Source of the DNA: Fusarium oxysporum f. sp. lycopersici 4287
Lineage: Eukaryota; Ascomycota; Sordariomycetes; Hypocreales; Nectriaceae
NCBI RefSeq assembly: GCF_000149955.1
Contig: NC_030986.1
Location: 5,187,624-5,251,623 of the forward strand
DNA length: 64,000 nt
Reading direction: 5' to 3'
Each line of letters opens with the position of its first letter. Positions within the stretch are counted from its first letter, which is position 1. Under the pieces are notes generated by a model. It was not told where the DNA came from, searched no databases, and was given only the letters and a program-made list of their open reading frames with translations. Position numbers and translations under genes: made by a program. Below, in pieces: positions 36,748 to 51,218 of the stretch.

Positions 36748-37308
36748 TCACATCGGACAAGTACTCGACTCCTTATTCCCATCAGTCTGCCTCCCATCGA
36801 CTTTACTACCATCGACCTTTTTCGGGGCCCCTTCTGGCATAGGAATACCCGGAACATCCTTGAAAACCGCAAAACTTGACGGTGTCTCCTCCAATACCGG
36901 GAAGTGAAACCCGCACTGCGGACACTGTTCATGAAGAACAGCCTGCTCCTCAGCAAGATTATACTTTTTATCCTGAGTGTGATTACACACAGGACACACA
37001 CGAAGCAGTCTTGTCCCAACAAGCTCGAAATTAGTGATGATGTCCTCCATAATAGCTCCGTTAGCTGCCCACTCTTTGCAGTATTTATGGTAGGTATTCT
37101 TGTGCCAGTCGTACAGAGCACCACGACTAGTCCAGAAACTGCATTCGTTGTACCAGCTTCTGTCGTCAGGATGTTCCCACCAGGTTAGGTGTAGAAATCC
37201 TGGGAGTGTCATAAGATGGCGACGTGTGTCGGCGAAGAGAACCTTGAACTTCTCGTAAGAGTCTGGGCTGGAGAAGCGGACTCTTTGCATGCTCAGATAG
37301 ATAGGCAT
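36748..37308 (-). CDS. ABM-like (dimeric alpha+beta barrel) protein with C-terminal zinc-ribbon motif
   Basis: Single exon, 186 residues from the ATG at 37308; the frame is open to an alternative start at 37365 (205 residues). The first 100 residues (MPIYLSMQRVRFSSPDSYEK, LPGFLHLTWWEHPDDRSWYN, FWTSRGALYDWHKNTYHKYC) have the pattern of antibiotic-biosynthesis-monooxygenase-like or stress-responsive barrel proteins. They are followed by two Cys pairs, CPVCNH and CPQCGFHF, about 28 residues apart, which look like a rubredoxin/zinc-ribbon metal site. The C-terminus is Lys/Asp-rich and disordered. I know no characterised protein with this combination, so the function is open. The flanking beta-mannosidase lies on the same strand, 550 bp away. 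Confidence 0.72.
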   Translation of the reverse strand: MPIYLSMQRVRFSSPDSYEKFKVLFADTRRHLMTLPGFLHLTWWEHPDDRSWYNECSFWTSRGALYDWHKNTYHKYCKEWAANGAIMEDIITNFELVGTRLLRVCPVCNHTQDKKYNLAEEQAVLHEQCPQCGFHFPVLEETPSSFAVFKDVPGIPMPEGAPKKVDGSKVDGRQTDGNKESSTCPM

Positions 37309-37860
37309 AGTGGCAGAATAATGCTTTGTGTATTGAGAGGATGGTATAGATTTGAGCTCCCTCAAAGTTTTTGTGGTATAATATCAACGAGATCGAGCAT
37401 CAACTATACAGTAGTTGAAAGTAGCTGACGAGAATTTGGACCCCTTCATACTGCCATCCTCTCACTTTATACCTTACACCACCATCTGACTTCTTTTATT
37501 ATGTTACTTGTCACTCAAGACTGGTCAGGAAATTATTTCCATATCAAGAACATAATCACGAAAGCATCTGCGACCATTGGCTTATCAAATATCCGGGGAA
37601 GCGGGGGTGATTAAGTTTCCTGATAAAGTTACGATAGCCGTTATGGCTTTGTGGCAAACACGAGTAAGACGTTTTGTGTGGATGTCAGCTGTTGACTAGC
37701 TCGTGAGATCTTCATAGCTTAAGCCAACCGAAACTTGCTGGTCGTATTGCTGAGACGCTTGAAGATCTAGGCAGAAAACAACATCTCCCGGGGGTTGAAT
37801 GTAGCAATCAATATCAATTCACAACTTCATATGCCCGTAACATTAAAAATACTCTGTCTC
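37309..37860. other. Intergenic between the ABM-like gene and beta-mannosidase
   Basis: 550 bases with the upstream gene's promoter side and the mannosidase 3' flank. Nothing else is seen. Confidence 0.4.
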
Positions 37861-40476
37861 TCAATCGTGGACCTGCATCCCCAAGTACTGTGTCTTGAGT
37901 ACAGTACCCTTCTTGGCACCTGTAACACCAATCTTGACAACCTCACCCGGGACGATGTCGACTAGATTGTCTTCAAACTTGACCCCATCGTCTCCGCTCA
38001 ATACCGCTAGTCCCTTGATAGGCACCTCAGCGCTAATCTCAACGGACTTGCATCCTTCAGAAATTTCAGTCTTGAGGTTCTTGGGCTTTTGGAAGTGTAG
38101 GTACTTCAGTGGCTCGGGCCAGTTGACATATCGTGCAATCTGTTTGCCATCCTGGTAGAAGTAAGCTGCAACAACAGTCTTCGCCTCAAGGTCAGCGTTG
38201 GGCTTCTCAACGGGGACATCCAGGGTCTTGATTTCCGTTGAGCGGTTACTCTGGAGAACTAGATCAGAAACAACTGTCTGGGAGTATGTCTCCTTTCCGG
38301 TCTCAACGTCCCAGGCCTTGACAACACAGTCTACAGTAACGTCTTCCAATTTGAGATTACTTCCCCAAATCTCAACCTTGACCTTAGTCTCAATATCAAC
38401 CCTTGTGTATTTGTTCTTGGGGTGCTTGTGTTCTCTACGTGTCATGCCAATAGTGATAGGTGCCATCTCCCGCTTGATGGTGAAGTAGGAATGCTTGGGC
38501 TGAAGGTAGTAGTCACAGATGGCCCATGAAGTAACCGGCCAGCAGTCGTTGGTCTGCCAAACCAAGACACCACTGCAATACTCCTTTTTCGGACCCTGCC
38601 ACTGTCGCTTCCAAAGCCTATAGGCTGAGGCTAGGGCCTCGGCTTGTAGCAGTTGGCTGTAGTAGACGTAGTCTTCCAAGGGCTCCAGCGTGAAACGGAA
38701 ATTTTCGGCCATGTACAGACCCAGTCGACGCAACTGTCCATCTGCCTTGTTGTGAAAGTCAATCGTAGATGATGTTGAGAATCGCTCAGGGTCATCTTTG
38801 CCTTGTGGAAGGAAAGCATCGATGGTCTTAATATCTGGGAAACCTTCCATACCAAACTCGGAAACGAATCTACCAACGAGCTTATCATAGTCTTGGTACT
38901 TTTGTTGAGAACCGTGCCAAACATTCCATTGATGGATATCTCCAATAGTTGGGTCAGTGGTCACCTTGCCACCCCAAGGGCTGGCAATATGATAGACGGC
39001 ATTTGGATGAAGATCTTTGCAAGCGTCTGGAAGTAGCTTTTCGTAAATGTAGCGGGCAGGGAAGTCGGTCTTTAACCAGCTCTCTGGGTCATGGTCGTCG
39101 AAGTCATATGTAAGATTCTCGGACTCACGCAGTTGGTAGTCCTCGTTGTTGCCAGCCCAAAGAACAATTGATGGATGGTGGCGAAGTCGCTTGATATTGG
39201 CTCGAGCTTCTCGGTCAATAGACTTCCGTAGGTCAGGCCAGGCAGGGTAGTTGCCACAAGCGAACATGAAGTCCTGCCAAACAAGGATGCCGAATTCATC
39301 GCAGGCGTCATAGAAGACATCTTCTTCGTAGATACCACCTCCCCAAACTCGGAGCATAAACTGATTGCCATCAGCGACGAGCTTGACCCAGTCTCGGTAT
39401 CTCTCTTTCGTAATTCGAGGAATGAAGTTATCTGCTGGAATCCAGTTGCTTCCACCGCAGAAGATCGGGATGTTGTTGACTTGAAAAAAGAAGCTGGTAC
39501 CTGGCTGACCATCAAGCTCTCGTTCAACAAGTTCAAGTTTGCGAAGGCCGATCTTCTTGGAGATTGTATCTATCTCGTTATCGTCCTCGAGAAGAGTGGC
39601 CTTGATGGTATACAGGGGTTGTTTTCCATATCTGACTGGATACCAGAGAGCCGGATCTTGGATGTGGAACGTAGTGGTTGCGTCTTTGTCTTTTACATGT
39701 GTGGTTTCAGATGCAACCTTCTTTCCATCTAAAGAGACTTCAAAGCGGACTTTTGAGGCTGTGCCTTCAACGGCCGCATGAACAACAACATCCGCCTTCT
39801 TGAGGGACTTCTCAACCTCTGACTCAGTGTAGAGATCTGCGATATGAGACTCATAAACTTCAAGGTTGATAGGTCTCCAAGGACCACATGTAAGCAAAGC
39901 GGGACCCCAATCCCAGCCCTGAGAATTAGTTAGATACTATGAAACACCAAAGATGGAATGACCTACCCAGTGGTACTGCGCCTTTCTGACAGGCAGTCTT
40001 GAGCCATCCCCATTCCAGACAACATACTTGTGGTCAGGATGCTCTTCCACTAACTTCCATCCTCTCAAATACGCCGCATCAAATGTGATGCGGAGCTCAT
40101 TCTCGCCGTCCCTTTTAAGATTCTTTGTGACGTCCACCCGTTCGGGAACAAACATGTTCTCGGTCTCAAGAATCTTTTCCCCATTCAACTCAACCGTGGC
40201 GAAGGTATCCAGACCATCAAAGGCCAGAATCGCCTCTGCACCATCATGAATCTCGGGGCTAGAAAAGGTCGTCTTGTACACCCAGACAGTCTCCCCGATC
40301 CATTGAACTTTGAGCTCGTTCTTTCCAATATAAGGGTCAGGAATCTTCTTATGATGTAAAAGGTCAAGATGAACGTTTGTTGGAAATTGAGCGACTGGTA
40401 AATAAGCGGAGTCGTCTTCTTTCTCCTGCTTGAATTGCCATTTCTTGTCGATTGGGGTGACAGTGCGGGGAGCCAT
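37861..40476 (-). CDS. Beta-mannosidase, glycoside hydrolase family 2, intracellular (MndB type)
   Basis: Exons 39967-40476 and 37861-39918 (48-nt intron GTAGGT...CTCAG) give 855 residues. The enzyme removes terminal beta-1,4-mannose from manno-oligosaccharides. The N-terminal sugar-binding jelly roll (WIGETVWVYKTTF, YLRGWKL, then RKAQYHWGWDWGPALLTCGP across the splice) is diagnostic of GH2 mannosidases. The TIM barrel carries the acid/base near Glu429 (WAGNNEDYQ) and the nucleophile near Glu524 (FVSEFGMEGFP), with the substrate loop FCGGSNWIPAD. No signal peptide is present, which together with the length places it with the cytosolic MndB clade rather than secreted MndA. A CreA-type CCCCGC lies at 40681-40686, about 200 bp upstream. 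Confidence 0.94.
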
Positions 40477-41348
40477 GACGAAAGGGTCTCAGTGAAGCTG
40501 TGATTGTACACGTTGTGAGAGAAATCGATTCAGGGGATTTACCTTATGAAAGAGTGAAGTTGAAGAATACAGAAAAGGAATAGAAAGGAATGGTTTGGTT
40601 GACGATCCGACCTTTTTGACATTGGAAGGAACGATGGCTTTAACCGGGCAATTTGCCAGGGCAGGTGCAAGTCATGATGACCCCGCGATGTACAAATGCA
40701 TCCAGGTACAATCCTCGTAAGACGTCCAATTCTTTTTCTCAATCTCAATGGTCAGTTACGAGCAATAGCATGTTATTTCAACATCTACACTGCAGAAGAG
40801 TTTCCACAAGCGCTTCTACGGCACGTCGATCCGTCACACCAATAAGCGCCAACTCCAATTCTTCAAGCCAAGCTGAGTCCCGAACGATGAATGGTGGAAT
40901 TTCAACTCCGCAAGCATCTGGTGATGAGTAACTCACTCTGCTTTACTTATGAATTTGACGTCAGCCCTTTATTCGAGATCAATATTAGCCCACCACTTAC
41001 ACCCCAGTCTTTGGTATAGATGGTGTTGACCTTCACTGTTTGCTTCTGAAGAATAGAGTAATTATTGCTCAAATCGAACAGCTATGTCGACGGGTGGTAT
41101 CTTCTCGAAGTCTCTAAGAAAGAGTTGACATTACTATGTACATTATTCGGACTCAAGTACAGCTCGCAAACTCGCTTAGTCGTGTGCAGTTCGCAGCTTC
41201 ATCTCGTCTATCCAAACGCCAAACACGCTGATGAACGAATGTTTTCCTAAACACTACCGGTCTAACCATGCAACCGGATATCTTCAAACACTGCCTATCC
41301 ATTACCGGGAGCTCCAAGCGGAAAAGAGGTAAAACATAGCTTGAACAA
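40477..41348. other. Beta-mannosidase promoter side and Rab4 3' flank
   Basis: 870 bases. A 92-codon plus frame at 40653-40931 is Ser-rich with no domain. No RNA gene or repeat is seen. Confidence 0.4.
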
Positions 41349-42458
<1,110 letters not shown>

Positions 42459-43761
42459 GCTCCCTAGCTCCTTATCATGGTCAGCCGCTTGATGTCGCGT
42501 CGACAACGATGTTCCTCTCGCCTACCTGCTCCCGAGCCGTACCCGAGCTCTCCTCGCTCGCGCCGGAGTGCCGGCGAGGCCTGGTCATTGCGGGCAAATG
42601 ACGAGATGGCGGAAAATAATGGCAGATGTGTTTTAGGCGGTCGGACGATATCGCATGTCTTGGCTCTCGGTTGGGTTATCGCGGTAGGTTTGTAGGAAGG
42701 GCAGTCGAGTATATAGAGAGTCGTTGTTGGATGTAGGATATAGAGGAGGAGTAAGATGTCCTTGTTCTTGTTTTTGTAGCCGTTAAAATTGACAAGAAAA
42801 GACGATGCAATGCGATCGATCCCTGGACATGGATGGAATGGATGTTTACATGCCCTGTTCTGTCTGCTCGGTGAGAGCGAGGGTGGGTCACCCTGTAAAT
42901 AGCTGGAGTCCTCAAGCTGTAACGGGAGATAGCGTCATTAGGTGATGATAACGTGACGATGTATCCGTAAATGGGAGCCCGATAACACCGCCTGAGCTTG
43001 AGTGGATCGTTGTCACTGTTTGAATTCTTGGAATAAGATAATTGGCTACAGATAAATAGATTTGCCGATCGGTAGAGATGTAAAATCTGGGGTTCTCGGG
43101 ACATGAAATCTCTGATTTTTCTACTGATATGGAGACTGATTCACATCATATGCGTCCTCGCCTAAGCCTTTGCTTGCGACTTGCGGTGCATCATGTCTGC
43201 ATAATTGATAACGCGGCATTTGTCTCACAGATTCAGCGTCGTTTCAACCCTGAAGTTACGAATTGAAACAGAAAGTACAAGAATAGAACTGTGTTTTGCT
43301 ATTCAGCTGACGTTTGCACTATTCCGGGTAAATAAGCTTATTACGTATAGAAAAACTAAGACTGTCACACACAATCTTTAGCTGTCTGGCCTAGGTAAAA
43401 AAGAGAAGCTGGTAATAGCCAACATCCTCTTACGACTACATATATTGTATACTTTAGGCCCGGCCATGGAAAACCGATATACAATCTCCTCCAATGTTTA
43501 CTCCGTACGTGGCTTTGTTTGCTGTCGACGTAGGACCGAATGCAAGGATTGAGGAACTCATTGACTCATTGGCTTCTCAAAAGGATACATTTTAGCCACA
43601 GGCCGATCTGCGGCCAATCTTGAGTCACCAAGCATGGGTATACATAAAAGCCCCCTCCCACAATTTTCTCTCACGGTAGAGTCAAGCAAAGTAGACAACA
43701 TCAGCTAGCAACACGACACATAGATCGGACACAGCAAAATCTTGATGCTAAAGCAGACACA
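42459..43761. other. Divergent promoter region of Rab4 and homocitrate synthase
   Basis: 1.3 kb between two 5' ends. Besides the TGASTCA pair (43562-43627) it contains CCAAT-type words near 43614. An uncertain additional 5' exon of the Rab4 gene may start at 42588. No other gene is supported. Confidence 0.5.
43562..43627. promoter_or_regulatory. Two Gcn4/CPC1 (TGASTCA) sites upstream of the homocitrate synthase
   Basis: TGACTCA at 43562-43568 and TGAGTCA at 43621-43627, 200 and 141 bp before the ATG. Both are perfect matches to the bZIP amino-acid-starvation element (Gcn4, CpcA, CPC1), which is known to drive fungal lysine-pathway genes. Two perfect sites within 66 bp are unlikely by chance. 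Confidence 0.6.
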
Positions 43762-45116
<1,355 letters not shown>

Positions 45117-45622
45117 ATGTAAACAAGTCAGAGATCGCCTCGCATGGCTAGAGCCAGACGGCTCAACTTACCTTTCTATACTGCTAAGCTTTTAGTGAGG
45201 AGTATCAAGTAGTACTCGTATAGTGAATTGAAAAATCTGTCTAAGATGGTGCTGCCGTAGTGTATTCAAGTTACCCTGTACACTGTGTTGAAAGAACAAT
45301 TGGGTACAAACTAAAATTGAAGCCGAACCTTTCTTTGTGATGGGAACCAGTGTTATTATTTTGATCTTGATATTTAAAAAGTTCGATATGAGTACTTCAA
45401 TAGTCTCACTTGCACTCCAGGTAAGTAATTGCAAGCATACCATGACTTACAAGGACCCATCAAAGTCGACAAGTAGCCGAGGCATGTTCGGGTCAGCCAC
45501 CCCCGGATTCCCCACGTGTGCTTAAATCGCCGAGAATGAATGACATCCCCAGGTCAGTTCGATACCAGTTCATTCCCCCGTTCTTTTCATATTTTTTACA
45601 ATTCATACATTCAACAGCCATC
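45117..45622. other. Intergenic between truncated homocitrate synthase and SDR
   Basis: 505 bases. I read it for leftovers of the missing homocitrate synthase C-terminus and found none in any frame. It serves as the SDR promoter; CCACGTG lies near 45514. Confidence 0.45.
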
Positions 45623-46526
45623 ATGAAGATTCAAGGCCGAACATTTGTCATCTCCGGAGGGTAGGCAGAGCCACATCAAAACACTCAGTCACATGTCGCT
45701 GACTTAGATACAGTGCTTCCGGCCTTGGCCAGGCATGCGTTGAAGATATATGCGCCAATGGCGGCAATGTGGCCATTCTCGACATGAATGAGGAGAATGG
45801 ACAAGAACTAGTCAAGAAATTGGGTCCATCGGCCAAATTCTTCGAATGCAATGTGTTGGAAACAGAGAGTGTTACCAAGGCTGTCCAAGGTGCTGCACAA
45901 TGGGCCAAAGAGACGGGGAAGCCTCTTGGAGGTGTGATTGCAGCAGCTGGCGTATCAACTCCTGCGACGGTAAGACTCTTCAAAGTTGCGACTAAGTGGG
46001 TAAAAGCATAACTAACTGATTGACTTGATAGATGCTTGATCGTAATGGTGCTGCCTTCAGCCTTGATGACTTTGACTTTGTTATCAACGTCAACCTCCGC
46101 GGCACAATCGACCTCGTGCGTCAGACTCTCGAGCACCTTGCAAAGGTAGACCCCGAAGGATCTGACGGCGAGCGAGGTGTTGTCATCATGGTAGCTTCAT
46201 CAGCAGCCTTTGATGGTCAAAAGGGTCAAGTCTCTTATTCCGCCAGTAAAGGCGCCGTGACAGCCATGACACTGCCCATGGCACGAGATCTTGCTCGATA
46301 TGGCATCCGAGTCGTGACCATTGCGCCTAGTCTGTTTGACAGCCGAATGACAAGCGTGATGCCCGAGAAAGTCAAGAAGAGTCTCGAGGGCGCGATGGAG
46401 TTTCCCAAGAGAGCTGGTCAGCCTAAGGAGTTTGCGCAATTGGCGCGGCAGGGCATTGAGAATGTCATGTTGAATGGTGTTGTTATTAGGTTGGATGGTG
46501 CTATGAGAATGCCCAGCAAAATGTAA
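45623..46526 (+). CDS. Short-chain dehydrogenase, HSD10 (3-hydroxyacyl-CoA dehydrogenase type 2)-like
   Basis: Exons 45623-45660, 45714-45969 and 46032-46526 give 262 residues, matching HSD17B10-type enzymes. I placed the first acceptor after ATACAG because it gives the canonical nucleotide-binding motif SGGASGLGQ. Next come ILDMNEENG (the Asp after beta-2 suggests NAD preference), the NVNLRGT helix, and the catalytic Ser154 (VASSAAFDG), Tyr167 and Lys171 (YSASK). The C-terminus FDSRMTSVMPEKVKKSLEG..FPKRAGQPKEFA is typical of HSD10, which oxidises 3-hydroxyacyl-CoAs in mitochondrial isoleucine and fatty-acid breakdown. No targeting peptide is obvious. It is co-oriented with its neighbours on both sides. 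Confidence 0.9.
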
Positions 46527-46971
46527 GATAGATATTCATCTTGTATTATTGAGAGTCGTTGGATTTGTCAGATTTGAAATACAATAATAGATTGGTAATT
46601 TGAATGATCATGTAATTCATTTTGGTTGTTGGACACTGGAAGCTTGGCTTTGCTCTGCCGAGAATAGTTTCCGAGGGAGCTATTGCGAGATCGGATCAGC
46701 ATCCGGCAGAGAACTTACCCACCTCGCGACATTCGTAATCAACGTCACAACCTTCCGTTTAAAACTCTAGAATACCTTCATCAACAGCACCTGAAAGGAA
46801 AATTAATAGCTGCTGCTTTAAAGAATTAGCCCGACATCCTTTGCTCAGAAACACCAGCGTGACACAGTGTCTATAATACGACTACTTACACTGCTTACCT
46901 CTCCATTTAACTCATACACCAACACAGCTGTATCAGCCAGCATAACCACCAAACCATTTGCAGCTCCAACA
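46527..46971. other. Intergenic between SDR and D-2-hydroxyacid dehydrogenase
   Basis: 445 bases holding the SDR 3' flank and the next promoter. The frame upstream of 46972 is open but has only a GTG, so the start is the ATG at 46972. Nothing else is seen. Confidence 0.45.
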
Positions 46972-48110
46972 ATGGCCCCAACCAAAATAGCAATTCTGGA
47001 CGACTACCAAGGGGTCGCTGATCCCTTCTTCAAGAAACTCGACCCATCCAAGTATGAAGTCGTGTCTATCAAGGATACGTTGCTGCCTTACAACCACCCA
47101 GACAGCTCACAATCAAACAAGGATGCTCTAGTTGAGAGATTCAAGCCCTTCGATGTTATCTGTAAGTATAATATCTTGTTAGGAGGTCCGGAAATAAGCG
47201 GCTGATAGACACAGGCACGATGAGGGAGCGCACGCCCTTTCCTCGAGAGTTGATCGAGCAACTCCCCTCACTCAAGCTTCTCCTCACCACAGCATTTCGC
47301 AACAGATCCCTGGACCTAGATACCCTCAAAGAACGAGGGATCCCAGTTGCCGGAACAGTCGATAAGCCCCGTAGCGGCAAGCCGGTGCTCGCTGGCACGG
47401 GCAGCACCACTCAACACTGCGTCACTCTCATCCTCTCGCTCGCTCGCGGCATCGCCAGGGATGACGCCGCTGTCAAGGAGGGACTGTGGCAAACTGGTCT
47501 CGCGACTGACCTCTCAGGAAAAACTTTGGGTGTCCTCGGCCTCGGGAGATTGGGAAGCGCAGTCGCGAGGATTCTCAACGTCGCATTGGGTATGAAGATT
47601 ATCGCGTGGAGTAGCAACCTCACACAGGAGGCGGCAGATGAGAAGGCCAGGGAAGCTGGTCTTCCTGTCGAGGATGGGGAGGGTGAGAAGACGTTCAAAG
47701 TGGTAAGCCGAGATGAGTTCTTCAGAAATGCCGACGTGGTGTCTGTCCACCTTGTCCTGTCTGATAGGACACGCGGCATAGTCAACAAAGAGGACTTGGC
47801 AAAGATGAAGTCGACAGCCTTGTTTGTCAATACCTCTCGCGGCCCCCTCGTCGTGGAGAGAGATCTTCTCGATCATCTCAAGGCTGGCCGTATCAGGGGC
47901 GCAGCTGTCGATGTCTTTGAGCCGGAACCTCTCCCCGCCGACAGTGAGTGGCGCAACAAGAACTGGGGCCGCGATGGATCAAGTCAAGTTCTGGTCACCC
48001 CTCACATGGGTTATTGTGAGGAGGACACCATCAAGTCGTGGTATGAGCAACAAGTTGAGAACATCGAGCGATGGGCTGCCAACGAGCCGTTACACAATGT
48101 GTTCACCTAG
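46972..48110 (+). CDS. D-isomer-specific 2-hydroxyacid dehydrogenase
   Basis: Exons 46972-47161 and 47215-48110 (53-nt intron) give 361 residues. The enzyme class interconverts 2-oxo acids and D-2-hydroxy acids with NAD(P). The catalytic/N-terminal domain (IAILDDYQGVADPFFKKLDP, ICTMRERTPFP) is followed by the Rossmann domain with GVLGLGRLGSAVARI and the catalytic Arg (VNTSRGPLV), Glu (AAVDVFEPEPLP) and His (VTPHMGY). The substrate is not predictable. This protein belongs to the fungal group often annotated as glyoxylate/hydroxypyruvate or D-3-phosphoglycerate dehydrogenase-like, without the ACT domain of true SerA. The long loop EDGEGEKTFKVVSRDEF before the substrate-proximal region is somewhat unusual. 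Confidence 0.9.
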
Positions 48111-51100
48111 GTATGATCGGCGAAAGAGAAAAGACAAGGACAAGGCTTCTGGAAGATGCTTATGTGCAGGACCGAGTTTCATCTCAACGGCAGAGGCAAA
48201 AGCAAATCTGAACAAACAAGCACAACTGCATACATCCATGACCTTGACAGTTCATCGTGATAGGCTCTATAGTCGAAACAATGGGAACGGATCCTTTGAT
48301 ATGCATGAGACTGCAGTTGGTGATCGGCGTGTTGGGACGGGCCTACCCGTTGCATCCCTGATGATACGACGGCCCCAGATTTATTGATATGCGTATGAAT
48401 GTCTGTTTCGTTGAATTTACACCGAATTGAAGCCTTGGACCCACGGTGATAGTCGTGGATCAAATGACTTACATGCCCTTGGCTGTAGATCATGGCCCCA
48501 TGAGTTCTCTCGTGGATTGACTCGACGCATCCCCGTTCCTTCAGGCTGGAATGCATGTCCTGATTCATAGACTTGCAGAGGTGATGTGGTTTACGGGTAT
48601 TATGTTCAGAGGCAAGGATCCGCAATGTTTAAGACCTCGACTTCTGTATATTCTCCATGCTTGGTATCGTTGTTGATATTTTGGGTCGAAATGACTATCA
48701 CATAGTCCTGGCAACTATTTGTTCCGTAATACGATTAACGAATGATTGATAGTATTTGCCGCCATGTTTGGGCTCAGCAGACCTCTTTCGCAGCCCTAAT
48801 CTACATCCATCCGACAGCATCGCAAGGCGGTTCTCGATCATGCCTTATCAAATGCCGAATTTCCACAATACATACAACATTACCAGTCAAGGCAGAATAA
48901 CCGTCAGATTCCATATCTCACCGCTAAAGGCGCTGAAGAGGCGTGTCTTGTTCATATCAGCCTTAGGATCTTCAGCTGGTATCGGGAACGGCGGCGCGTC
49001 CCTTTCTGGCTGCATTTGAGACATTGAAGCCTCGAAATCGAGAACGTGACCTTCCAAGACTAGCTATTCTCGCTCTTATACGATTAAACTAGACCTAGAA
49101 AAGGTGATCTTAGCATAAGACAGATGTGATTCAAGCCTCTTCAGGAACATGGCTTTTTTCGAGTCTTGGATTATTGATGTTGGTCGCTATGCTGGCCTCT
49201 TTTAATGGCGCGATGGTTCGGGGACGGCACGAAGCGACGGATTATATCATTCGCTTCAGGGACTATCGTGGATCTAGTGGTAATAGTATCCTTGGAGTTG
49301 CAGATTTGCACTAGGATTTTAGGGCAGGGATGCCGTTTCTAGAGTCTCGTGGCTATGGTGTTGGTGTTTCGGCCACTTATGGTGGAGCATACGCGGTTTA
49401 TGGCTTGCTGAGAAGCAGCTGGAGAGACTGGATGTGGATTGATACATATTTACTGTCTTCTCTTTGGTCTCTCTTTGATCTCTGTCAGATAACGGGTCCA
49501 AGTATCCTATCCTGTTGTTCCCCGCGCATACCCCCCTTGTCTCTAAACGGGACAGTTACAGCACGATCTCTACAAGGGTCAAGGGTCTAGGCTCTGTAAG
49601 CTCGTTGGACTATTGAGCCCTTGTCTGATGGGGATTGTGATTGAATCCGCATGTCGCAAACAAAGGACTCTTTTGGAAACCCAATTCTCTGGACCCTTTT
49701 GTTATTATTATTGTCTCTGGCCTTTTCACTGAGTCGGTCTCTCTGAGTCGAGTCTCAATGACATTTCATTCCGATGCAAGAAAGCGGAATAGACCCAGCC
49801 AATAGAGTTGATAAAAATAATCGCAAAGAGTGACGCCGCTTAGATGGTTTGAAGTTAATTTTGCAGAGACACAACTGAACTTAGCTTACAAGCTCAAAGC
49901 CTTCAACGTCATGAAAGATGTTGCTCTAGCTTCAACGGACCAAGCTGTCATAGACGTTACATCTCTTAAAGCAAAGCAGACGACCGTTGACAGAGCCAAA
50001 CGGCACAAGAAGGGGAGCTTCGTTGATGACTCGACGGTACCTAATTAGAGCACGCCCGCCCGTTGAATCTAAAAGGTACTTGCCGTTGACAGGCATGGAT
50101 GATCCTGGTTCACTCATACTCATACTGTGGTGTATGTGGATGTCATCGGACTGCTCCTTCGGTTACTAAGGTATTTTCACATGCGGGGATAAGCGAGTGA
50201 GATCAACTGAAGCGAGCTGAAGAGACTGATGAAACTTTCCTCTCCCCCTCTGGAACTAGCCCTTCCAAGCTCTATCTGTCCGAGACGGACCCGTCAGCGA
50301 CATTCTCTGGTGCAAATGGCCAACTTACACGAGAAAACTTGAACCTACTCCACATGTCATGAGAGCTTTCAGCTTCAGTACCTTTGCGCTTTACCCTTAG
50401 TGATCTAGTCTTCGGATGTCTCGTCTCAATATTCCATCGTCACCAGCTGAGGGAGGTTAATACGGTAATAGTCGCCTTTTTTCTCTTTTCATGCGTGCGG
50501 GTACGCCTCGAAAAAACGCCATCGACGACTAAAGTCAGTGTCCCCTGTGTGCTGACCTGTGAACACCGTCACGCAAACAATGCCAATCGTCTTTTTGATA
50601 CTGTGGTAAGCAAATAGTGTACTTGATGATCAACATGATGCTTATATGCTTGGTTGCCCAAAACCATTGTAACTATATCCTAGACAGCATCATGTTGGGC
50701 AGACAGACATGAACAAAAGGCCCTCGTTCAGATAACCCCAGGAACCTTGTCTGTGAAGGACAAGCAATCACAAAGAAAGGCTATCCCCGTAGCGTAACCC
50801 GAGTTACACCTCTCCTCTCCCGGGAGTATCAATATCAGAGTCAGACTCCATTCCGTGTCGCCTGTACCGTCCCCTACCTTACCTTAGGTACCCTGCCGAT
50901 GTGATGCCCACCCTCGATGAGAGCTGGGATGCAAATGCGGCTACTACACTCAGGGACGACGCCACTTGGACCGTTTGGTCTGAGGTGTGGTTCGATTGAG
51001 GATATCATTGCTCGGAAGTCATGCCCTTCCCTCCTGCTCTTTCTTGCTCTCCTCGATATAAAATCCCCGAGTACGCCATGGAAGAAACTCTCTTTTGTCA

Positions 51101-51218
51101 GGTCCCTTAGCATCAGTATCCATCTCGTCTCTTCTCATCTCACCATTCCTGAGCATCCTACTCCTCTCCCTTCCCAACCATACACACATCACCAAAACCA
51201 CTTGGAAATCAAGTCACA
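48111..51218. other. Gene-free 3.1 kb upstream of aquaporin
   Basis: Two short hydrophobic plus frames (49126-49314 and 49330-49590) look superficially like a membrane protein. The first starts at GTG, they are separated by a stop without a splice pair, and no homology is recognised. The last 400 bases (50820-51218) are CT-rich with CTCTCC and TCTTCTC runs, typical of the aquaporin 5' leader. Confidence 0.45.

Noticed and set aside
49126..49590. Two adjacent frames resembling a small secreted or membrane protein
   Set aside because: The first starts at GTG, a stop separates them, and no donor/acceptor pair joins them.
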